Shown here piece by piece: positions 50,645-61,694 of a DNA stretch of 64,000 nt; within the stretch, counting starts at the first letter, position 1; every line of letters begins with the position of its first letter. Source of the stretch: Orientallactaga sibirica. Taxonomy: Eukaryota > Chordata > Mammalia > Rodentia > Dipodidae. Below the pieces are notes generated by a model that saw only the letters and a list, made by a program, of their open reading frames with translations, was not told the DNA's origin and did no database searches. Location: the NCBI GenBank assembly GCA_036365145.1, contig JAEOAD010000982.1:6660001-6724000 (forward strand). The letters run 5' to 3'. Made by a program: the position numbers and the translations under genes.

Positions 50645-50875
50645 AACCTTCCAGACACAAAATGACCTGGATATCCATGACCCCACAGTGCCTGGAACTA
50701 CCTATGCAAGACCTTCATAATAGGGGGAAAAGATAATGATATCAAAATAAAAAGAGCCTAATTGTGAGAGGGAGGGTATATGATGGAGGGTGGATTTGTG
50801 AGGGAAAAAGTGAGGGTGGGGAGGGAATTATGTTTTATTGTCTATAATTATGGAAGCTGTCAATAAAAAAAAGAT
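50645..50875 (+). mobile_element. L1 3' end, 5'-truncated
   Basis: Forward copy ending GGAAGCTGTCAATAAAAAAAAG. One of very few L1 pieces downstream of the CpG island. Confidence 0.85.
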
Positions 50876-50879
50876 TTTT

Positions 50880-51040
50880 GGGCTGGGCAAGATGGTACAT
50901 GCCTTTAATCCTAGCATTTGGGAGGCAGAGGTAGGAAGATCATCGTAAGTTTGAGGCCACCCTGAGACTACATAATGAATTCCAGGTCAGTCTGGGCTAG
51001 AGCGAGACACTACCTCAACCCCCCCCCCAAAAAAAAAGGT
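50880..51040 (+). mobile_element. B1 SINE
   Basis: Forward copy with C9/A9 tail; AAGATTTTTGGG and AAGGTTTTGAGG flanks. Confidence 0.9.
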
Positions 51041-51046
51041 TTTGAG

Positions 51047-51262
51047 GGGCTGGAGAGATACAGCTTAGTGGTTAAGGTGCAAAGCCAAAGGACCCAGGTT
51101 CAATTCCCCAGGACCCACACAAGCCAGATGCAAAAGGTGGCGTATGTGTCTGGAGTTTGCAGCAGCTGGAGGCCCTAGTGTGCCCATTGTCCTTCTCTCT
51201 CTCTCTCTCTCTTTCTCACTCTCTGCCTCTCTTTCTGTCAAAAATAAAAATAATTAAAAAAT
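51047..51262 (+). mobile_element. tRNA/ID-headed SINE
   Basis: Forward copy missing GCACTTGCCTGC in its head. Confidence 0.87.
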
Positions 51263-51500
51263 ACCTTCAGGCTCATTGAGGCAATTATCACCTTTCGCAT
51301 CACATCCAAATGCACTTTCATATTTTGCTTTGCCTCTGGTTCCTTCCCCTTTCCCCTCAACATCTTCCAATCACTATGCAACCCCAAGTAGCTCTGTATT
51401 GGGCTCCATGTGCTTATCCTCTGGCAAATGATTTAGAACCTAAATACCATAGTGAAGCCTTCTGGAGCTCAATGGCCAGCGTATGCCTTCTTTGTCCATG
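51263..51500 (-). mobile_element. Probable L2-like sequence
   Basis: CACCTTTCGCATCACATCC, CTTTGCCTCTGGTTCC; continuation of the L2-like material above. Confidence 0.3.
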
Positions 51501-51571
51501 CGTGTTGAGGGGTTAGGTTTCTGAGCAGCTCCCTCCATGGAGAATGGATGTCACTCCTGCATTTCATAGTT

Positions 51572-51990
51572 CTCCCGTACGTTTCCTAATGCTGCTATAA
51601 CAAATCACTGCAAAGCCAGTAGTAGCTTAAAATAACAGGTCAGAATTTTTAAATGTCTTCTATAGAGTCGATATCAAGGTGTGGACGGGGCTGCATTCTT
51701 TCTGGAGGATTACATTCCTTTGCCTTGTCCAGCTTCCAGAGGCTCCTGCATTGTCTTGGCTTATTACTTCATCACTCTGGCCTGTAATTCCGTTTCCTCA
51801 CATTTCCTGTCTTAACTCTGGCCCTCCTGTCTTCCTTTTAAAAGTGTTGCTGTGTTTTATTGTACCCACCTGATAATCCCGGGTTCTTTTTTTCAAAAGC
51901 TTTACCTTAATTACTCACAGGTTCTGGTGATTAGAATGTGGACATTTTTGAGGGGCCATTATGTAGCCTCCACCTACCTCTTTATCCAAA
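51572..51990 (-). mobile_element. MLT1-type MaLR LTR
   Basis: TTTCCTAATGCTGCTATAACAAATC, TAGCTTAAAATAACAG, a TCAAGGTGTGGACGGGGCTG-type middle, and ATTAGAATGTGGACATTTTTG at the far end. This is the reversed order of an MLT1 LTR. Confidence 0.62.
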
Positions 51991-52118
51991 GATTGCTGTA
52001 CATTTCATCTTGTAGGAAGTCTGTCATCTCCGACTGGGTCTCCCCAGCTCTACTGCCGTGGCTCATTGCCTGGCATCCAGTAAGTGCCATATGTTAATGA
52101 ATGAATGAGTAACCCTTT
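51991..52118 (+). mobile_element. MIR-like element
   Basis: CATTGCCTGGCATCCAGTAAG and GTTAATGAATGAATGAG are MIR/L2-type 3' words. Confidence 0.45.
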
Positions 52119-52344
52119 CACCCAAGTGTGGTTACTACTTGCAGTTCCTAAGACTGTGGATTGCCAGGAGAGAGAGATTGAGAGAGAGAGTGAGTGTGTG
52201 TTTCTGAAAAGTCTCCTGGGCAGAATATGTTGGCAAGGTCTGTTTGCTGACAGTTCCTGGTGGCCTGAAGAGTTAACACTTCATGTGTCACATGGCTTCA
52301 ATGAAGAACTGCAAATTTAAAGACAGAAAATCTCCTTGGCTGCA

Positions 52345-52560
52345 GTTCTCAACTGAGGGTGATTCTCCTCCCCACAGGGGAAATATCTGGCAATATCTGG
52401 GGACAATTTTGGTTGTTGCAGTGGGGAGGTGTGTGCAGGGTTAGTTTACAGGAAATCTGGTGGGCAGAGACCATGTACGCTGCAAAATATCCAACAGTGT
52501 GCAAGACAGTCCCCCACAACAAAGAACATGCTGGGTCTGAGGAGGCCTCGAGGGCACTTG
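52345..52560 (+). mobile_element. MER20-like hAT DNA transposon remnant
   Basis: AGTTCTCAACTGAGGGTGATT, ATCTGGCAATATCTGGGGAC, TTTTGGTTGTTGCAGTGGGG, CAGTCCCCCACAACAAAGAA follows MER20. The open frames over it are shadows. Confidence 0.72.
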
Positions 52561-53075
52561 AGAGATTCAGTAACACAGCTGGTTGTAGGTCTGCTTCCTT
52601 CTTCCTTTATCAGGTGACTTCATGTTGGCATGTAAGACTTTCTTCTGCAGCTGAAGTCTTAATTTTGTGAAGGAGCCTGGAAGGCACTGTAGAAAAGGAC
52701 TTGGGCACTCTCTTTCACTATTTTGTTCTTTGAGTGAAAAGTACAGCACTGCTGTTGCCCTCTCTTCTCTCAGGGAGAGGTGAGGGCTTTGGCACGCATT
52801 GCTGACCTTGCTTCTCACAAGGTTGCGTCCCCCTAATTGTTAACCTTCCTGGTGAGATGTACTTCCGTGTAAGGTTGTTGGCATCTGGAGTTGAAGTGCT
52901 GGAATGGTTTAATGGCATGGACCATGATTGCAAAGGACAAGAAACTGAGGCTTACAGAGGCATAGTGTGTGGCCTCCTAATAGCAGCACCTGACTGCCTT
53001 CCGATGTGAAGGAAGCAGCCCTACCCAGCTTCTAGATGCTCTGTCAGTGCAAGGCTCCTGCACTAGCCATTTTCC
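52561..53075. other. Low-copy intronic sequence
   Basis: No recognised repeat. Minus-strand frames at 52,567-52,933 have no domain. Confidence 0.3.
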
Positions 53076-53084
53076 TTAGTAATT

Positions 53085-53205
53085 TTTTAGGGGGTAAGGG
53101 CTCACTCTAGCCCAGGCTGACCTGGAACTCACTATGTAACTGAATGCCTGATCCTCTTCCACCTTCCAGGTGCATAGGCATGTACCACTCTGCCTGGTTT
53201 CTCGT
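53085..53205 (-). mobile_element. Old B1-like SINE
   Basis: Reverse copy: GGGCTCACTCTAGCCCAGGC then diverged. Confidence 0.7.
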
Positions 53206-53209
53206 AAGT

Positions 53210-53570
53210 TATTTTTGGTGTGTGTGCATGCATGTCCATGAGTGTAGGGGCATGGGTGTGACACCACATGTATATTGGGTCAGAGGACAACTTTTGGGTG
53301 TTGGTTCTTAACTTCCACCTTGTATGAGGCAGGGTCTTTTGTTATCCACTGCTGTGTTAGCCAGGCTGGCTTGCCTGAGAGCTTTTGGAAGATTCTCCCT
53401 TCTTATTTTTTATTTGATTTTGTGTGTGTGTGTGTGTGTGTGTGTGGTGTGGGTGTGTTTGTGGTGTCTTCTCATTTGATGTGCCCCATGTGCTTGCCTG
53501 TGGTGGCTGGAGTGAATGTTGGGGATCCTACTCGATCACTCTTCCACCCATTTTTACTTGAGTGGGAGTT
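53210..53570 (-). mobile_element. B4-like SINEs with (GT)13
   Basis: Two GT-rich tails (53,217 and 53,420-53,445) show that one B4-like element lies inside another, or two are in tandem. The shared context ACTTGAGTGGGAG/TTGAGCAGGAG flanks the SINE that follows. Confidence 0.6.
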
Positions 53571-53577
53571 TCTTTTT

Positions 53578-53594
53578 TTAATATTTTGAGAGGG

Positions 53595-53641
<47 letters not shown>

Positions 53642-53790
53642 GGTGTGCCAGAGCCTCTAGCCACTGCAAACGAACCTCAGATGCATGCACTACCTTGTGC
53701 ATCTGGCGTTGCTTGAGTACTGGGGAATCCAACCTGGGTCCTTTGGTTTTAGGCAAATGCCTTAATTGCTAAGCCATCTCTCCAGCCCTT
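53578..53790 (-). mobile_element. tRNA/ID-headed SINE with (GA)n
   Basis: Reverse copy with about 18 GA units (53,600-53,638); GAGTGGGAGTTTCTTTTTTT and GAGCAGGAGCTTCTTTTTTT flanks. Confidence 0.92.
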
Positions 53791-53814
53791 GAGCAGGAGC
53801 TTCTTTTTTTCCCT

Positions 53815-53930
53815 CTTTTTTCTTTATTAGTTATGTATATACTCAGTGTGTAAACAGCACATGTTATACCATCCTTAGCCTCCTCCCTGTCCTCTCCGCT
53901 CTGAAGGGTGATCATGGAGCTTGCTGTTTT
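53815..53930 (-). mobile_element. L1 3' end, second subtype, 5'-truncated
   Basis: TTAGTTATGTATATACTCAG and CCATCCTTAGCCTCCTCCC align with 13,550-13,620. Confidence 0.65.
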
Positions 53931-54085
53931 TCTCACAAGCTCTGGTAATTCTTGGATCTTTGTTCCTTTATGAAACTGGGGTTACAGTTGCACATGTCTA
54001 CACCCACTATTTATGTGGGTCCTGGGGAATCTTAGGCCTCCTCAGTCCCTCATGCTAGCACAGGAAGTGCTCTCTCCAGCCCTTC
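53931..54085 (-). mobile_element. B4-like SINE continuation
   Basis: GGATCTTTGTTCC, GGTTACAGTTGCACATG, GTGCTCTCTCCAGCCC. Confidence 0.5.
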
Positions 54086-54149
54086 TGCTTCTGTTCTTGC
54101 TGTAAGGCATGCTGGGACCATTGAAGTCTGCTACAGTCTGGGGTTTTTT

Positions 54150-54345
54150 TTAAAGTATTTTATTTATTTATTTGAGGGGGGGAGAGAGAAAGAGAATGGG
54201 CACGACAGGGCCTCTAGCCATTGCAAACAAACTCCAGATGCATGCACCCCTCTGTGCATCTGGCTAATGTGGGTCCTGGGGAATCAAACCAGGGTCCTTA
54301 GGCTTCTCAGGCAAATGCCTTAACCCCTAAGCTATTTCCCCAGCC
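54150..54345 (-). mobile_element. tRNA/ID-headed SINE
   Basis: Reverse copy; AGTCTGGGGTTTTTT and GAGTCTGGGTTTTTT flanks. Confidence 0.93.
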
Positions 54346-54448
54346 CAAGAGTCTGGGTTTTTTATGTGGGCTTTTGGGAATCACATTTTAGGTACTCAAC
54401 ACTTGTGTAGCAAGTGTTTTATCTATGAGCCATCTCCCCAGCCCTGTC
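54346..54448 (-). mobile_element. B4-like SINE, head complement
   Basis: TTTTATCTATGAGCCATCTC; continuation of the element interrupted at 54,150. Confidence 0.55.
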
Positions 54449-54474
54449 AAATACATTTTAAAAAACAGTTTTGA

Positions 54475-54616
54475 GCTGGGCGTGGTGGCGCACGCCTTTA
54501 ATCCCAGCACTCGGGAGGCAGAGGTAGGAGGATCGCTGAGAGTTCGAGGCCACCCTGAGACTACATAGTTAATTCCAGGTCAGCCTGGACCAGAGTGAGA
54601 CCCTACCTTGCAAAAC

Positions 54617-54649
<33 letters not shown>
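54475..54649 (+). mobile_element. B1 SINE with A32 tail
   Basis: Forward copy, close to consensus. AAAAACAGTTTTG on both sides. The pure long tail suggests youth. Confidence 0.96.
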
Positions 54650-54650
<1 letters not shown>

Positions 54651-54654
54651 AGTT

Positions 54655-54840
54655 TTGTTGCAATTTAACTCACCAAGAAATTTATACATTTAAATTATTC
54701 AGTTCAGTGGTTTCTTAATATATCAATTATTTTAAAAATTACAAATCTATGCAATGAGGTTTGCCATTTAACCATTTTAAGAATATAATCTTGTGATATT
54801 AGGTATATTCACAATGTTCTTCAGCCATGACCACTATTTT
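54655..54840 (-). mobile_element. Ancient L1 (L1M-type) fragment
   Basis: CAGTTCAGTGGTTTCTTAATATA and GTGATATTAGGTATATTCACAATG follow the reversed old-L1 order seen at 28,435-28,490. Confidence 0.6.
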
Positions 54841-55019
54841 GTTCTAAGTCTTTTTCATTATCCTTCCCCAGTACTTTTCTAGTGTGCAGATCCCTATCCT
54901 TGTCCCCTAAGGGCTCCAGGACCTGCCAGTTGCTTTGAAGAAAACTTAGAAGTCCAAGGCTTTCAGTTAAGATTCTAAAGGGATACAGGAAAAGAGGAAG
55001 CATGCTTTTGCTGGGAGTT
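54841..55019. other. Low-copy intronic sequence
   Basis: No feature recognised. Confidence 0.3.
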
Positions 55020-55160
55020 TTGGTGAGTGTGTATATGTGGAGTAGTAGTAGCAGTCTGTGGTGCATGTGTGTGTGAGCAGATGTGTGTGTCCCTTATGCA
55101 TGCATGCGGAGGCCAGAGGAGAATGTTAGGTTTCTATAACTCGTGTGCTTGTTTCCTTCA
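55020..55160 (-). mobile_element. B4-like SINE, part 1
   Basis: GT-rich tail and GCGGAGGCCAGAGGAGAATG. Confidence 0.65.
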
Positions 55161-55162
55161 GA

Positions 55163-55316
55163 GGGACTTTCTTTGGTTTTCCGAGGTAGGGTTTCACATT
55201 AGTCCAGGCTGACCTGGAATTCATTATGTGGTCTCAAGATGGCCTTGAACTCACAGTGATCCTCCTACCTCTGCCTCCCAAATGCTGGGATTAAAGGCAT
55301 GCGCCACCATGCCCAG
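55163..55316 (-). mobile_element. B1 SINE
   Basis: Reverse copy inserted in the B4-like element; flanks read AGAGGGACTTTCTT and GAGAGAGATGTTCTT. Confidence 0.93.
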
Positions 55317-55540
55317 CGAGAGAGATGTTCTTATTGAACGTGGAGCTGCCACTTTTGGTCAGGACTGTTGCTCCAGCAATCCTCTGGTTTGTGTTCTCCA
55401 GAGGACTGTGGTTACAGGTGTGCATGGGCACACCCAGCTGTTTAAATGGTTTCTGAGGAATCAAACTCATGGTGAATTAGGCCCTCATGTTAGCATCAAG
55501 AAGCATTCTTACTTGCTGCTGAGCCATCTCCCCAGCCCAG
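55317..55540 (-). mobile_element. B4-like SINE, part 2
   Basis: GTGGTTACAGGTGTGC, TGCTGAGCCATCTCCCCAGCC. Confidence 0.68.
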
Positions 55541-55547
55541 TTTTGCT

Positions 55548-55740
55548 GTTTTTTTTTTTTTTTGATGAGGGGGAGGGAGAGGATGAATTGGCATGCCAGG
55601 GTCTTTAGCCACTGCGGTCGAACTGCAGATGCATGTGCCAGCCACCTTGTGCATCTGGCTTACATGGGATCTGGGGAGTCGAATATGGGTCCTTAGGCTT
55701 TGCAGGCAGACGCCCTAACCACTAAGCCATCTCTCCAGCG
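55548..55740 (-). mobile_element. tRNA/ID-headed SINE
   Basis: Reverse copy; CAGTTTTGCTGTTTTTTT on both sides. Confidence 0.95.
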
Positions 55741-55759
55741 CAGTTTTGCTGTTTTTTTA

Positions 55760-56540
55760 AAACATATTTTAGCCCATACTTCCTCTGAGAAACTACATTT
55801 TTGCTTATCTTAGATACCTTCCCTAGTTATATAGCTCTCTTCCTGGGGGACGGGACTTTTGAATTTACTTTGACTTCCTGAAGCTCTTGGCATTAGGTCC
55901 TTGGCAGTTACTGGGATTCATTAAGAATGTTTGAATAGTAGCAGGAAAACACTGCAATGCCAAACTGATCCCTCAAGTTTGTGCCTACAGGGTTGATGAT
56001 ATTCCACATTTCTTCCTTTACATTCCTTCAGCTGGCAAAGGTACCCTGGTAACCTGGTTGATTATGAACACTTGTTTTTCATCTTGATCCTTATTTTGTG
56101 GATACATCTTGCAGACATGTCTATAGTTTTCATTAGGGGACACTTAAATCAAGCAAATTGTAGCTTGTGGATCTTACATCAGTATAAACTGTTTATATTT
56201 AGCCTAAGGAGGAAAAAAACACTGTAAAATCATGCAATATTTGTCCTAACTGAATCATATTCATTTGGCAAGAAAAACCCAGAAAAAGGCCATTGCTTAT
56301 TTCCTTCCAGTGGCTAGGGAAATGATGTGGGTCACTACAGGAGGCTAGTCTGTCCCTAGGTATAGGGACAAAGTGGTAAGATGAAGTGCAATTCCTATTA
56401 CAGATTTTATTCTCTCTTGGATTAAATGAAACAAACACTTTAATACTCATTAATTACTCATTTTTCATAACCAGTTTAGGTCTTTAAACACCATAGAACA
56501 GAATATATAGACAGTTTAAATTACTATCTCCTTAAATGTT
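55760..56540. other. Low-copy intronic sequence
   Basis: About 780 bp without repeat landmarks. The minus frame at 56,199-56,450 has no domain. No exon pattern. Confidence 0.35.
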
Positions 56541-56546
56541 AACTTC

Positions 56547-56706
56547 TTTTTTTTTTTTTTTTTGGTTTTGTGAGGTAGGGTCTCACTGTGGTCCAGGCTG
56601 ACCTGGAATTAACTATGTAGTCTCAGAGTGGCCTCGAACTCTTGGCGATCCTCCTACCTCTGCCTCCCAAGTGCTGGGATTAAAGGCGTGCGCCACCACG
56701 CCCGGC
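56547..56706 (-). mobile_element. B1 SINE
   Basis: Reverse copy; AAATGTTAACTTCTTTTTTT on both sides. Confidence 0.96.
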
Positions 56707-56759
56707 AAATGTTAACTTCTTTTTTTAATAAAGGAATTCTTTTAGGTTTCTTGGCTTTT

Positions 56760-56974
56760 TAAAAAAAGATTTTATTTTTATTTATTTGAGACAGAGAGGG
56801 GAAAGAGAGAGAGGGAGAGTGAGAATGGGCACACCAAGGCCTGTAGCCACTGCAAAAGAACTCCAGACGTGTGAGCTCCCTTGTGCATCTGGCTTACATG
56901 GGACCTGGAGAATCAAACCGGGGTCCTTAGGCTTCACAGGCATGTGCCTTAACTGCTAAGCCATCTCTCCAGCC
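56760..56974 (-). mobile_element. tRNA/ID-headed SINE
   Basis: Reverse copy followed by a third TTAAATGTTAACTT word. Confidence 0.93.
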
Positions 56975-56989
56975 CATTAAATGTTAACT

Positions 56990-57495
56990 TATTACCAGTC
57001 AGCATGCAGACATCAGCCCTTGTGTTTTTGCTGGATTTTTTTTCTGGATTGTTCTAGACTAGAAGACTTTGAGTCATGTTCTAGGTCTGGTCCTCTGGGT
57101 ATACATCAGTTTTATTCATCACTTGTCACCTCCCTGTGAGCTTCTAATTAGTTTACTGTCCTATCTAATTATTGCAGCTAGTTCTTATTTTCCTGCCTGG
57201 AGCTAGGCGAAGTGCTTAACCTTGTTTTGGGTGAGAACTGGAAAGGCCTTTGCTTTGCTCTCTCCTCACTTTAGCCAGCTTCATAGATCTCCCTGTCCTT
57301 CACCAGATGGTTGTAGAAGCCACACTCTGCCTGAGCACTGTACAGGCTAGCCCCTGAAATTCATTTGACTTGGAAGGATTCATAAATGAGCTTTGTCTTT
57401 CCCTTACTTTGATCATTAAAACAAAACAAAACTAAACTAAAAACTAATTAAAACAAGGCAGTTAAACCACTTAACTATCCCTTTTCTGTTAGTGA
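56990..57495. other. Low-copy intronic sequence
   Basis: No recognised repeat, except an (ACAAA)-like A-rich patch at 57,418-57,460. Confidence 0.3.
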
Positions 57496-57499
57496 ACTT

Positions 57500-57656
57500 T
57501 TTTTTTTTTTTTTTTTGGGTTTTCGAGGTAGGGTCTCACTCTGGCCCAGGCTGACCTGGAATTCACTATATAGTCTCAGGGTGGCCTCGAACTCACGGCC
57601 TCCTACCTCTGCCTCCTGAGTGCTGGGATTAAAGGCGTGCGCCACCACGCCCGGCT
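57500..57656 (-). mobile_element. B1 SINE
   Basis: Reverse copy; TAGTGAACTTTTTT and CAATGAACTATTTT flanks. A short deletion removes GGCGATCC after CTCACGGC. Confidence 0.93.
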
Positions 57657-57974
57657 CAATGAACTATTTTTTGAGAGGTCATACTATGTTATCTAGGCTG
57701 GGTCCTGTGTTGTCAACCACTTGAGTAGTTTGGACCAAGGTATTTGTTTCAATAAACTACTGGGTAGAAAACAGTTGTTAACCCAAGTACATTCAGTCAA
57801 TGAATGGCATACTAAGGCAGATTGGGCAGAGTATTTGTTAATTAATTGTGATTTTTAGCTTAGTTGTTACAAACCTTTGACCATCAGAAAAGAAATGGAA
57901 GATTTTTTTTTTTGAGAATCCTGGGTGGTGGTGTTGGGAGGGTTGGAATCGTTACCAATTGAAAATTTGAAAGG

Positions 57975-58150
57975 GGGCTGGAGAGATGGCTTAGCTGCTA
58001 AGGTGTTTGCCTGCAAAGCCAAAGGACCCAGGTTTGATTCCCCAGGACCCACATAAACTATATGCTGTTTGCAGCAGCTGAAGGCCCTGGTGTGCCATTC
58101 TCTCTCTCTCTGCCTCTTTCTCTCTCAAATAAATAAATATATTTATTGAA
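57975..58150 (+). mobile_element. tRNA/ID-headed SINE, body shortened
   Basis: Forward copy that goes from ATAAACTATATG to CTGTTTGCAGCAGC, dropping the CACAAGGTGGCGC segment. Confidence 0.88.
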
Positions 58151-58249
58151 AACAATTTCAAAGGAGGAAGCAGTTCACACTATGTCCACTTGTTTGTTGA
58201 CATAATGATTGCAAATACTTGCTTGAGAAATTTTAAAATTACTGTTATT

Positions 58250-58392
58250 GCTGTAGTCGAGACAGGGTTTCATGGAGCCCAGGCTGATCTCATACTTGTT
58301 ATGTAGCTGACAATGACCTTGACCTTCTACTCTTCCTGCCTCTATCTCCCAAGTGCTGGGATTACAGACCTGTACCAGTACTCCTGGCCTAA
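58250..58392 (-). mobile_element. Old B1-like SINE
   Basis: Reverse copy: GAGACAGGGTTTCATGGAGC, CCAAGTGCTGGGATTACAG. Confidence 0.7.
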
Positions 58393-58394
58393 AA

Positions 58395-58628
58395 GTATTT
58401 TCATATTTTTATTTATTTTCAAAGAAAGATAGAAAGAGAGAGAAAGAGAAAAAGAGAAAGAAAATGAATATGAGAATGGACACGCAAGGGCCTTTGGCAA
58501 CTGCAAAAGAACTCTAGGTGTGTGTGTCCCTTTTGTGAATCTGGCTTTACCTGGGTACTGGAGAATCAAATCTGGGCTGTCAGGCTTTGCAAGCCAGCAC
58601 ATTTAACCACAGCACAATCTCTCCAGAC
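58395..58628 (-). mobile_element. tRNA/ID-headed SINE, old
   Basis: Reverse copy with an imperfect AGAAAG purine stretch. Confidence 0.82.
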
Positions 58629-58721
58629 CCTTATACTATTTTTTAAAGCTAATTTTGGACATAGATTATACATCCACAAGATTGAAAATTCAAAAAGTAA
58701 AAGTGCTTACATTAAAAGGTT

Positions 58722-58858
58722 TCAGCCAGGAGTGGTGGCAGGTTCCTGTAATCCTAGCACTTGAGAGGTGGAAGCAGGAGGATTAAGAGTTCATGGTCAT
58801 TAACACTTGGAGCTTGAGGACAGCTTGGGCTACATGGGACCCTATCTCCAAAACAAGA
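58722..58858 (+). mobile_element. Old B1-like SINE
   Basis: Forward diverged copy (CCAGGAGTGGTGGCAGG ... CCTATCTCCAAAACAAG). Confidence 0.72.
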
Positions 58859-59064
58859 TTTATTTTCTCTTTTGCAGTATCAACCAGTTATGCAGTGATT
58901 CTTCTCATAAGATACTGATATTTTGTTTCTGGAGTTTTCTTTTAGGGAGATTTCATGCATATCCCTACAGACAGGTATCTACAAGTTCTTTTCCTTTTTA
59001 CATTATGATTAATTGGTTATAAATAAATGTCTATTTCATTTGTGATTGACGATTTTTTTTTTTG

Positions 59065-59205
59065 GCCTCTGGGGATGTACTTCAGAACACTATGCCCGAA
59101 TCCTTCCATTTTGTTTGCTTATTTATTTTTGCTGTGCTGGGGACAGAGTCTAGGTCTTTGAATATTCTAGACAAGTATTCTGCCACTGACCTACACCTCC
59201 AGTTT
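59065..59205 (-). mobile_element. Old ID-like SINE
   Basis: Reverse copy: CTGTGCTGGGGACAGAGTC, TCTGCCACTGACCTACACC. Confidence 0.55.
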
Positions 59206-59309
59206 CCCCATCTGATTTGATAGAGAGACAGATGTCTTTTGGAAGAGTTCTCGAAGAGAGTACAGTGTATTCTTAAATCTTAACTGATCTTGTCTATTAT
59301 TAAAAAAAT

Positions 59310-59640
59310 CTTTGTGTGTATATATGATATATGTGGGGGAGGGGCACATGCTTGCCACGATGTGTGCATGGAGGTCAAAGGACAACCTCAGGTATTTGTC
59401 CCACCTTCCATCTTGCTTGAGGTAGCATCTCTTGTCCATGGTGTATATGCCAGCCTAGCTGTGAATTTTCAAGGATTCTCATGTCTCCACTTCACATCTC
59501 ACTGTAGGCATGCTGGGATTATAGATGCTAGTGTTATCCCATCTGGCTTTATGTGCATATTGGGGATCTGAACTTGAGTACTCACATTTGAGTGTGAGTG
59601 AGTGTGAGTACTTTATCCACTGAGCATGAACTTCATCCTG
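59310..59640 (-). mobile_element. B4-like composite SINE
   Basis: GGAGGTCAAAGGACAACC, ATGCTGGGATTATAGATGC, TACTTTATCCACTGAGC, plus a (GAGTGT)n patch near 59,590-59,610. Confidence 0.68.
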
Positions 59641-60555
59641 ATTCTTAAGTTCTTAACTGAGTTAGGAACTATCTTCCACTTTCATGTTTTGTGCATATAT
59701 ACGTTCAAAGTCCACTAACCTGAAAAAAGAATGTTTATTACCATCTACAGGGACCTTTCTTGCAACCCAGGGGGATACCTTATGAAGGAACTTGGCCCAA
59801 AGGAGAGCTTAGAACCAGTGTGCCCTCTGGCCATTTTTCCTTCCTGTCCCATTTCTGTCTCTGCAACTTGCTTATGGAGTACCCCAGTTTCCATGTGCAC
59901 ATTTGATTTGGTCTCAATTCTAAATTATTGCTCACAAACTGTAAGCTCACTGGAGTGAGAATTCATCCCACACCAGGAAGGCTGCTGTGTAGCCCCTTGC
60001 GGGGTGGGGGGTGAGAACCCTCAGTTTCAGCTCTCATGCAAATGTTCAGTGAGGCCTACTTAGTAGCAGGCATGTGCAAAGTGCTGGGATACATTGATGA
60101 CTGAAAGCCCTGCTCCGTTAAGGCCATTCTTTGGAAAGGAACCAAGAGAATTTTTGCAGGCCAGAAGCTAGAATATGTGGGAGTCCCACTTTTCCTGTGT
60201 TCCTCTTGGCAAAGGTGTAACTGATGTGAGGTAGTATGGCCTCTCCTGTGCTGTGGCCATTGAGGTTTAACCATGAGGCTCCCCTGGGGAAAGAGCAGTT
60301 ACGCTATTGAATCATGGGTCCCCCCACTTTGACAGCCTGTATTGTGTAACTGAGTTTGGTTTCTCCTTTTGAGTTAGTGGTGCTTAAAAGCACTAGGGGG
60401 CACTTGGATGGGTTGAAGATAACACACTATGGGGGAAGGGTCCAGTTGTGACATTGTCTGGCTCATTTAGGGAACCTGTGGGTTTTTAAATGGAGGAAGA
60501 AATGAAGATATTGTGAAAACAAGCCAAAGTCTGGTGGGTTAACCACTGGGGCCCA
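59641..60555. other. Low-copy intronic sequence
   Basis: About 900 bp without SINE or L1 landmarks. A weak MIR/L2-like word is present near 59,930-59,960 (AACTGTAAGCTCACTGGAG). No convincing exon. Confidence 0.35.
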
Positions 60556-60589
60556 AGATGTGCTCAGGGAAAGGGACCAGGGGGCTCTC

Positions 60590-60900
60590 CCTGTTCTGTC
60601 TCTCTGGGTGGTGGTCTCTCCCTCCCTCCTGCCTTCTTAACTCTTTTTCTCCCCCACCAACTTTCTCTCCTCCCACTCTGTCTCCTCAGTGTCTCACTCG
60701 CCCCATGTTCTCTCTCCTTTCCTTCCTTCCTGTCCTCTCCCTGCACGACTACATCCTGTCTCCCTCTACCTTCTCTTACCAGGACCCTCTTCTCATATTT
60801 TCCCCTCACATACTGTCTAGCCACACCCTCTCACTCTGTACACTCTCATTTCCTCTTACACTACTGCACATTCTCTTCTCCTTCCTCTCAGCCCTTTTAT
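60590..60900. repeat. Pyrimidine-rich low-complexity tract
   Basis: CTCTCCCTCCCTCCTG, CTTTCCTTCCTTCCTGTCC and similar. The 131-codon open frame across it (60,558-60,953) reflects composition, not a gene. Confidence 0.75.
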
Positions 60901-61240
60901 TATTGTGTGTATGTATGCATGTAGCGTATGCACATGTGTGTGCACATGTGTGAGTCTTGTGCGTGGGAGCCAGGAGAACATTGGACATCCTCTTTTATTG
61001 CTTTTCTGCTTTATTTACTTGAGGTAGCTTCTCACTGAACCTGGAATTGCCGTTTTTCCTTTAGACTGGCTGACCAGCAAGTCCCAGGGACTCTATTGTC
61101 TTTGCCCCTGCCCCTAGCACTAGGGTTGCAGGCATGTATGACCATGCCTGGATTTTTACACGACCACTGGAAATTGCACGTGGGTCCTCGTGCTTGTGCA
61201 GCTACTGCTCTTAGCTGCTGAGCCATCTCCCAGCTCCATC
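60901..61240 (-). mobile_element. B4-like composite SINE
   Basis: GT/CA tail, GAGCCAGGAGAACATTGG, TAGGGTTGCAGGCATG, GCTGAGCCATCTCCCAGC. Confidence 0.7.
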
Positions 61241-61584
61241 AGCCCTTCTCTGTGTACTCTCTCCTGGTCCTCTCCTTCATTCTCTCTTACCCCTTCTCTC
61301 CCAGTTTGTCCATATCGCTTTTTTTCTCTCCAACATCCCTTCTCCTCCAATTCCCCACCCCCTCATAGTTTGGCTTTTTGAGAGAGGATCTCATCCTGTA
61401 TTTCATATTGGCCTCAAATGTCACCGTCCTGCCTCAGCCTCCCCGAGTTCAGTCACCATTGCCCTGAAGCTGGTTGTCAGGCTAGCAGTAAGAACAGTAT
61501 TCATGTCACCTGTTCCTCTGCAGTTTCTTCTGGGCCCCAACAGATGTGGTAGAGGTGGCACATCTTATGGTGGGCCGTCAGCTA

Positions 61585-61651
61585 TCTTTTTTTAAAAAAT
61601 ATATTTTTATTATTTATGAGAGAGAGAGAGAGAGAGATTGAGAGAGAGAGA

Positions 61652-61690
<39 letters not shown>
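61585..61690 (-). mobile_element. SINE tail remnant with (GA)n and (GT)18
   Basis: TTTAAAAAATATATTTTTATTATTT and GA units at 61,617-61,650, then pure GT at 61,654-61,689. The SINE body continues only as CATGAAGAGGCTCTCTCTAGCCC. Confidence 0.7.

Positions 61691-61694
<4 letters not shown>

Noticed and set aside
60558..60953. 131-codon frame rich in Leu/Ser/Pro
   Set aside because: It is the translation of a pyrimidine-rich low-complexity tract that runs into a B4-like SINE.
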